From contig DATGID010000054.1 of assembly GCA_035307385.1 (NCBI GenBank), positions 52,812-116,811 of the forward strand: a DNA stretch of 64,000 bases, in the 5' to 3' direction. The translations under genes were made by a program, and so were the position numbers. The first letter of the stretch is position 1, and each line of letters opens with the position of its first letter. Below, piece after piece: positions 60,111 through 64,000 of this stretch. The notes under the pieces were generated by a model that was given only the letters and a program-made list of their open reading frames with translations, made no database searches and was not told the DNA's origin. This stretch comes from DATBHW01 sp035307385 (GTDB taxonomy: Bacteria; Chloroflexota; Ktedonobacteria; Ktedonobacterales; DATBGS01).

Positions 60111-60404
60111 ATGTTGAACGACCCCTTGATGCACTACCAACTCATCGCAGCCGAGTTGCGCGAACGTTGGCAGGAAGCAGAACTGTCCCGGCGCGCCAGG
60201 GCAACCGCTGCGAACTCGCCTGGACGGGCTGAATGGGTGGAGGCCGCCTCTGACCTGACAGGACTGGTCGAACGGGTCCTCCAGCACGTCTGGAAACGTT
60301 TGGGCCTGCCCGCCCGGGAAGCTGATTTCCGATCCGACGCGAGATGGAGCGATTTTCCTTCAGGAAAAATACATCCGGCACATCCACAGGATGCGTCTCT
60401 TTAA
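60111..60404 (+). CDS. Hypothetical small protein
   Basis: A 97-residue protein with a clear ribosome site (AAAGGAAG, seven bases before the ATG at 60111). LMHYQLIAAELRERWQEAEL and AASDLTGLVERVLQHVWKR are amphipathic helices; the remainder is polar. There is no signal peptide or metal motif. The family was not recognised. It is divergent from the XRE-cyclase-STAND gene and just upstream of a lipoprotein gene, possibly co-transcribed with it. Confidence 0.65.
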   Translation: MLNDPLMHYQLIAAELRERWQEAELSRRARATAANSPGRAEWVEAASDLTGLVERVLQHVWKRLGLPAREADFRSDARWSDFPSGKIHPAHPQDASL

Positions 60405-60447
60405 CTTGCTCTCATCTCTCTTTGACCTGCACTAAAGGAGGTATCCC

Positions 60448-61050
60448 ATGCATCATCACGTCCGTCTCGCGCTGATGTGCGTCCCTTTGCTGGTGCTGGC
60501 TGCGTGCGGCAGCACCACTGCCGGGAGCGCTTCATCCACGCCTACCACGGCAGCACAGCCGACGCCCACGCCCACCATATCGGTCCAGTCGACGACCACG
60601 AACCCGCCAGCCAGCGGCTTTACCGTTTATACCAGCCCCGACAACAAGTACCACATCTCGTATCCCCCCGGCTGGCAGGCGCAAACCGCCGATGGCAACC
60701 CGGGCAAGGTGGGTTTTACTGGACCAAATAGCCAGTATTTTGAGATCAGCGACGATGCCGGTACTCCAGGAGGCGACCCGGCGCAACTGATCACGGACTA
60801 TTGCCAGGCCGTGCAACCGGGCCAGGCTGACGGTCAAGTCACCGGAACGCCCGTTGTGCTGGACGGACAAACCTGGTTCAAAGCTGAGTGTGGGGCGGAC
60901 GCACAACCCGCAAACGTCCTGATCGTCGAGGTGGTGACCTACCAGGACGCGGTCTATCAAATCGACTATTCTTCGCCAGCGGCCAGCTTCCAGGCGGATG
61001 ACACCACCTATTATGTGCCCATGGAGCAGAGCTTTCAGTTCCTCACCTGA
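60448..61050 (+). CDS. Lipoprotein, PsbP-like
   Basis: A 200-residue exported lipoprotein. The signal peptide VPLLVLAACGS has a lipobox with the lipidated Cys at residue 20. A P/T/S-rich linker follows (TTAAQPTPTPTISVQS), then a domain beginning FTVYTSPDNKYHISYPPGW, the start of PsbP/DUF1795-like folds. The start at 60448 has AAAGGAGG. The domain probably binds a ligand or a protein at the cell surface; nothing more specific can be said. A perfect 26-bp hairpin follows it. Confidence 0.85.
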   Translation: MHHHVRLALMCVPLLVLAACGSTTAGSASSTPTTAAQPTPTPTISVQSTTTNPPASGFTVYTSPDNKYHISYPPGWQAQTADGNPGKVGFTGPNSQYFEISDDAGTPGGDPAQLITDYCQAVQPGQADGQVTGTPVVLDGQTWFKAECGADAQPANVLIVEVVTYQDAVYQIDYSSPAASFQADDTTYYVPMEQSFQFLT

Positions 61051-61061
61051 TCAAGGGCGCA

Positions 61062-61115
61062 GACACAAAGCATCTCACGAGGCTTGTCAACAAGCCTCGT
61101 GAGATGCTTTGTGTC
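61062..61115. terminator. 26-bp perfect hairpin between the lipoprotein gene and tRNA-Leu
   Basis: The arm 61062-61087 is the exact reverse complement of 61090-61115, with two bases between. It lies 12 bases past the lipoprotein stop and six bases from the tRNA-Leu CCA end, so it can end both converging transcripts. Confidence 0.85.
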
Positions 61116-61120
61116 TGTAT

Positions 61121-61206
61121 TGGTGCCGAGGGAGGGACTCGAACCCTCATGAGGTTGCCCTCAACGGTTTTTGAGACCGCCGCGTCTACCATTCCGCCAC
61201 CCCGGC
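61121..61206 (-). tRNA. tRNA-Leu (anticodon CAA), CCA encoded
   Basis: On the minus strand the acceptor arm GCCGGGG pairs with CCTCGGC, followed by discriminator A and an encoded CCA. The anticodon arm GCGGT/ACCGT encloses the loop CTCAAAA, giving anticodon CAA. The variable arm is long, as in tRNA-Leu (GAGGGCAACCTC region), and the T arm GAGGG/CCCTC encloses TTCGAGT. All helices close without gaps. Confidence 0.95.
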
Positions 61207-61421
61207 GCGCTAGGGGCAGTCTAGCACAGGGAGAAGTCGGTGTCAAGGGGAGTCCGAAACGCTCAACTGAACCATTCACCTTTACAGTCTCTTCGGGATG
61301 TTTTTTCCGAGGACTTTTAGGGTCAATCTGATTTCTGGTTGTCCTATGATGCCATCGCCCCTTGGCAGGGGAGTAGAAACTATGCTCATTTATTGATCCA
61401 TCCTGTACATTAATCCGAACC

Positions 61422-62819
61422 TTACCCTGGCTGCCATACCTGAATGGTGTTATCGCTGCCCCCAGAGGCCACATACCGCCCATTGGGCGCCCAGGCCAGC
61501 GCGGAAATGCCATGTGGAGAACCGCCGGTGTCCTGGGGCAGCAAGGAGCTGGCACTCTTGAGCAGGGATGCTGCCGAGGCCATGCTGGGTGAAGATCGCG
61601 CTGGGTCTGCATCAGTCGTGCCGGGCAGCAATCCTCCCTGGAAAAACAGTTCGAACGGGTCCATATGTCCCCGATAGATATACTCAGTCTGCCCTGTGCC
61701 CGCGTTCCAGACGCGCACGTCCAGATTGTACCCAGCAGAAGCGATGCGGCGGCTGTCAGGCGACCAGACAACTCTGAAGACGTAATTGCTATGCCCCTCA
61801 TAGGTGAGGAGCTGCCGCCCCGTGGTGGTATCCCAGAGGTCAATGGCAGGAGAAGCGAGCGTCGCCAGCCGCCTGCCATCCGGAGACCAATCGGAAGGAC
61901 CATCTACCCCATCATCCCCGATGGAAAAGGTAGACTCCAGCGCTCCAGTGGTCGCCAGATGCCGCTCGATCCCGAGATTGGTGCGCAGCAGCACATGCCG
62001 CCCATCGGGGGACCACGCCGCTGCCTCGAAAGCGCTGTCAAAGCGAAGGAGGGTCTGGCCCGTCAGCGCCTCCCAGACCTGGGTCGTCCGGTCGTACCCT
62101 AAGGTGAGCAGACGAGAGCCGTCGGGAGACCAGGCCAGACTTTCGATCCCAGGGGGGTTAACGGTGGATGGGCGCAGTCTGGATAGCTCGGACCAGGTGG
62201 TCAGGCCAGCTTGTGGGACGCTGGCAAGCCCCTGGTTCAGGACATGCCCACGATAGGTCAGCACCTGGTGGCCGGTCGCCACCTGCCACACCACCACTCT
62301 GGCATCCCAGGAGCCGGTGGCCAGGTACGCTCCATCCGGGGACCAGGCCACGGCCACGAACCCCCTTGCATCTGGGAAGATATGGAGCAGGCGACCGCTG
62401 AGTGCTTCCCAGATCTGCACCTCGGCACCGCTGGTCGAGGCAATCCATTGGCTGTCGGGAGACCAGGCCAAAGCCTCAACTGGTGCAGCGTGGCCGCGAA
62501 AGGTCAGGAGGGTATGATTTTGCGCCAGCAGATAGATCTCGCGACCAACCACACCCGCTCCCAGCACCACGCCCACAACTCCAACCCCCCTCAGCAAGGC
62601 ACGACGTGAGAAATGACGCTGCGGGAGATCGGCTAGGAGCGGTTGCTGTAGCTCGCCTAATGGCTGCGTCTCTACTTGGCCTGAGTTTGGCAAACCCTCG
62701 CGCGATGTCTCACTGTGCTCTGGCTGAAGCACACGGGTAGGAGGCTGGCGACGATGACACTGGCGGCAGCGTCCAACCAGCGGGATCACCCTCCCCTGAC
62801 AATAGACGCAGCGTTTCAT
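61422..62819 (-). CDS. Membrane-anchored WD40 beta-propeller protein with N-terminal zinc ribbon
   Basis: A 465-residue protein. The start at 62819 opens with KRCVYCQGRVIPLVGRCRQC, two C-x-x-C pairs forming a zinc ribbon, then a polar linker, one membrane helix (about 72-95, LLRGVGVVGVVLGAGVVG) and a beta-propeller. Seven WD-type repeats can be counted, each with an A-W-S-P-D-G/S core, for example VEALAWSPDSQWIAST, FVAVAWSPDGAYLATGSWD and VFRVVWSPDSRRIASAGYN, ending with ISALAWAPNGRYVASGG. This makes one closed seven-bladed propeller, probably outside the membrane, serving as a scaffold. Confidence 0.88.
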   Translation of the reverse strand: MKRCVYCQGRVIPLVGRCRQCHRRQPPTRVLQPEHSETSREGLPNSGQVETQPLGELQQPLLADLPQRHFSRRALLRGVGVVGVVLGAGVVGREIYLLAQNHTLLTFRGHAAPVEALAWSPDSQWIASTSGAEVQIWEALSGRLLHIFPDARGFVAVAWSPDGAYLATGSWDARVVVWQVATGHQVLTYRGHVLNQGLASVPQAGLTTWSELSRLRPSTVNPPGIESLAWSPDGSRLLTLGYDRTTQVWEALTGQTLLRFDSAFEAAAWSPDGRHVLLRTNLGIERHLATTGALESTFSIGDDGVDGPSDWSPDGRRLATLASPAIDLWDTTTGRQLLTYEGHSNYVFRVVWSPDSRRIASAGYNLDVRVWNAGTGQTEYIYRGHMDPFELFFQGGLLPGTTDADPARSSPSMASAASLLKSASSLLPQDTGGSPHGISALAWAPNGRYVASGGSDNTIQVWQPG

Positions 62820-62859
62820 ATGTGCTCTTCCATCTTGTGCTGGCGGCTTCCAGACCACT

Positions 62860-63300
62860 TTAGCGCGATGGGCCTTCCATAGACGGTGAGGCCCCAAGTT
62901 CACCTCGCGGTGGCTTCAAGACTGAGATGCCAAATAGAAGATTGGGCAGCCCAATGAGTGTAAAGAAAATGCCTAGCGTTATTCCATCCCCGCTACCGGA
63001 ACTGTATAACCATGCGTAACAGAGGAAACATAAGAGAGGCTCCACCAGGAGGGTGATGAGCCATCCCCAAGTGTGCTTCTTTACTGCCACGATGAGATGG
63101 ACAACCATCAAGAGTACGGTCAAACCAGCCCCAGACAAGGCGGCCCATGCATCAACGGTATATAACATGACGCAATGAGGAGAAACAGGAGGAACAATCT
63201 CGCCTGAGCACTCTTTGAATGCGATTCCAGCAGTAAAGCCCGCTATGCCTAAAAGCACTAAAGCTATCGAGGAGCAGATGATGCTTGCCCATCTAGACAT
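62860..63300 (-). CDS. Hypothetical four-helix membrane protein
   Basis: A 146-residue protein with four hydrophobic segments (IICSSIALVLLGIAGFTAGI; AWAALSGAGLTVLLMVVHLI; GWLITLLVEPLLCFLCYAWL; ITLGIFFTLIGLPNLLFGI). Three cysteines are present, two of which (FKECSGEIV and SPHCVMLY) lie in the first outer loop and could form a disulphide. The start at 63300 follows GAGGTGA. No family recognised. It precedes the WD40 gene on the same strand and may be co-transcribed. Confidence 0.75.
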   Translation of the reverse strand: MSRWASIICSSIALVLLGIAGFTAGIAFKECSGEIVPPVSPHCVMLYTVDAWAALSGAGLTVLLMVVHLIVAVKKHTWGWLITLLVEPLLCFLCYAWLYSSGSGDGITLGIFFTLIGLPNLLFGISVLKPPRGELGASPSMEGPSR

Positions 63301-63358
63301 GCCATCACCTCGCGTCCTGACAAAAGAAGCAGCGTTTCATACGTCCCCCCTTGTCCAA

Positions 63359-64000
63359 TCAGCAACCAGTGCCTTTCAAACCACTCCCACAAGAGCCGTT
63401 GGGACCGGTTTCCCAGGTGAGCATGGAGAGGCTGAGTCCCATCGGGTTGCCCAGAAAATTATTGTCACTCTTGGGTCCAAACCATCCGAACGGACCGTTA
63501 TTTGTACCCGGATCCTCTCCTTCACTTGGTCCGCCAAATCCCAAAAACCCTTCTGAATACTTTTTCCCTCCGTATGGATCAGTTTTCCACTGCCCATAGG
63601 TTTCTCCAAATGCTTCTGGCATCCCATCAGCAGGATTTGGCCCTCCTAATGCATCAGCAACGTCCGTTTGCACCTGCCCTTTCATCCAATCTGCTATATA
63701 GTCCATTTGCAAAGTGCCAGCGTTTACGCCATCAGCCTGCCGGAAATACACTTCCATCGCTTCATGTGTAATAACTCCGGCTTGTACAGCAAAATCGGCA
63801 TTCGGATTCAAGGTTATGACCGTGCCATCATTAGAGCCTGCGCTAAGACCAATGCTTGTATCAAATTGAAAGAGACTATCCGCATCGAAGGAGGGGTGCG
63901 GGCCTTTAAGTGTGCCAATCGAGCGGTCAAACCGTGATTCCTCATAAGCTGCAAACTTGAGTAAGAATTCGACCACCTTCGTCCCAAAATCCGAAAACAG
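63359..64000 (-). CDS. Hypothetical protein, C-terminal part (start outside window)
   Basis: The frame is open to the last base of the window, giving 213 visible residues and no proper start; the GTG at 63976 is internal. Visible content is Gly/Asn/Asp-rich: VITHEAMEVYFRQADGVNAG contains an H-E-A-M-E element reminiscent of a metal site, then YIADWMKGQVQTDVADAL, and a C-terminal tail rich in G, P and N (GGPSEGEDPGTNNGPFGWFG). It may be the end of a large secreted or RHS-type protein, but no family was recognised. Confidence 0.6.
   Translation of the reverse strand: MFSDFGTKVVEFLLKFAAYEESRFDRSIGTLKGPHPSFDADSLFQFDTSIGLSAGSNDGTVITLNPNADFAVQAGVITHEAMEVYFRQADGVNAGTLQMDYIADWMKGQVQTDVADALGGPNPADGMPEAFGETYGQWKTDPYGGKKYSEGFLGFGGPSEGEDPGTNNGPFGWFGPKSDNNFLGNPMGLSLSMLTWETGPNGSCGSGLKGTGC

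Noticed and set aside
1..64000. CRISPR arrays, insertion sequences, phage genes, rRNA and restriction or defence systems
   Set aside because: No regularly spaced direct repeats, transposase or integrase motifs, rRNA core sequences or known defence-gene motifs were seen on reading both strands.

Overview
The window is a 64-kb chromosomal stretch of a moderately GC-rich bacterium, most likely a member of the Chloroflexota, class Ktedonobacteria. This is inferred from the gene mix, not from a marker gene: luciferase-like (LLM) oxidoreductases, large ATP-dependent LuxR (LAL) and XRE-cyclase-STAND regulators, a DUF5667 anti-sigma-like protein beside an ECF sigma factor, a membrane-anchored WD40 propeller, a DUF6788-type small protein, TadE/TadG surface proteins, and glycosyltransferases with long coiled coils. 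No rRNA, phage, transposase or CRISPR array was seen. One tRNA-Leu(CAA) is present.

Layout. 1-8 kb: an AraC regulator cut by the window edge, then small-molecule catabolism and redox genes (COG3618 amidohydrolase, two LLM oxidoreductases, an SDR, a GH172/DUF2961 glycosidase-like protein, a creatininase-family amidohydrolase, an aldo/keto reductase). 8.2-11 kb: a 922-residue LAL regulator. 11-42 kb: a large surface-glycan locus. It holds an initiating polyprenyl-phosphate sugar transferase, three small GT2 enzymes, a YfhO-type membrane protein, a two-gene ABC polysaccharide exporter, three very large multidomain glycosyltransferases, RmlA and RmlB, an O-antigen-ligase-like protein, two GT8-like paralogues, coiled-coil and FkbM methyltransferases, an acyltransferase, Gmd and Rmd (GDP-D-rhamnose route), and a GT8-like/GT4 fusion. 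42-47 kb: a DoxX protein and an ECF41/SigJ-type sigma factor that share a striking double promoter, a DUF2269 membrane protein, and a MarR regulator divergent from an FAD monooxygenase. 47-54 kb: ECF sigma plus DUF5667 protein, divergent from a TadE-TadE-TadG operon and a secreted protein. 54-64 kb: a zinc-ribbon response regulator, small membrane and zinc-ribbon proteins, a 987-residue HTH-cyclase-STAND-TPR regulator, a lipoprotein, tRNA-Leu, a WD40 protein, and a gene cut by the right edge.

How the genes fit together. The glycan locus can build nucleotide sugars (dTDP-4-keto-6-deoxyglucose, GDP-D-rhamnose), start a lipid-linked chain, extend and decorate it (glycosyl, methyl and acyl transfer) and export it through an ABC transporter. 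Several of its large enzymes share a coiled-coil plus basic amphipathic segment that could hold them together at the membrane. The most precise regulatory signal is at 42.74-42.80 kb, where two near-consensus ECF41-type promoters face each other between doxX and the sigma gene. Other notable signals are a shared C-terminal T-P-T-P-H-H tail on two exported proteins, a MarR operator placed just after a consensus -10 box, and three 12-bp iterons upstream of the XRE-cyclase-STAND regulator.
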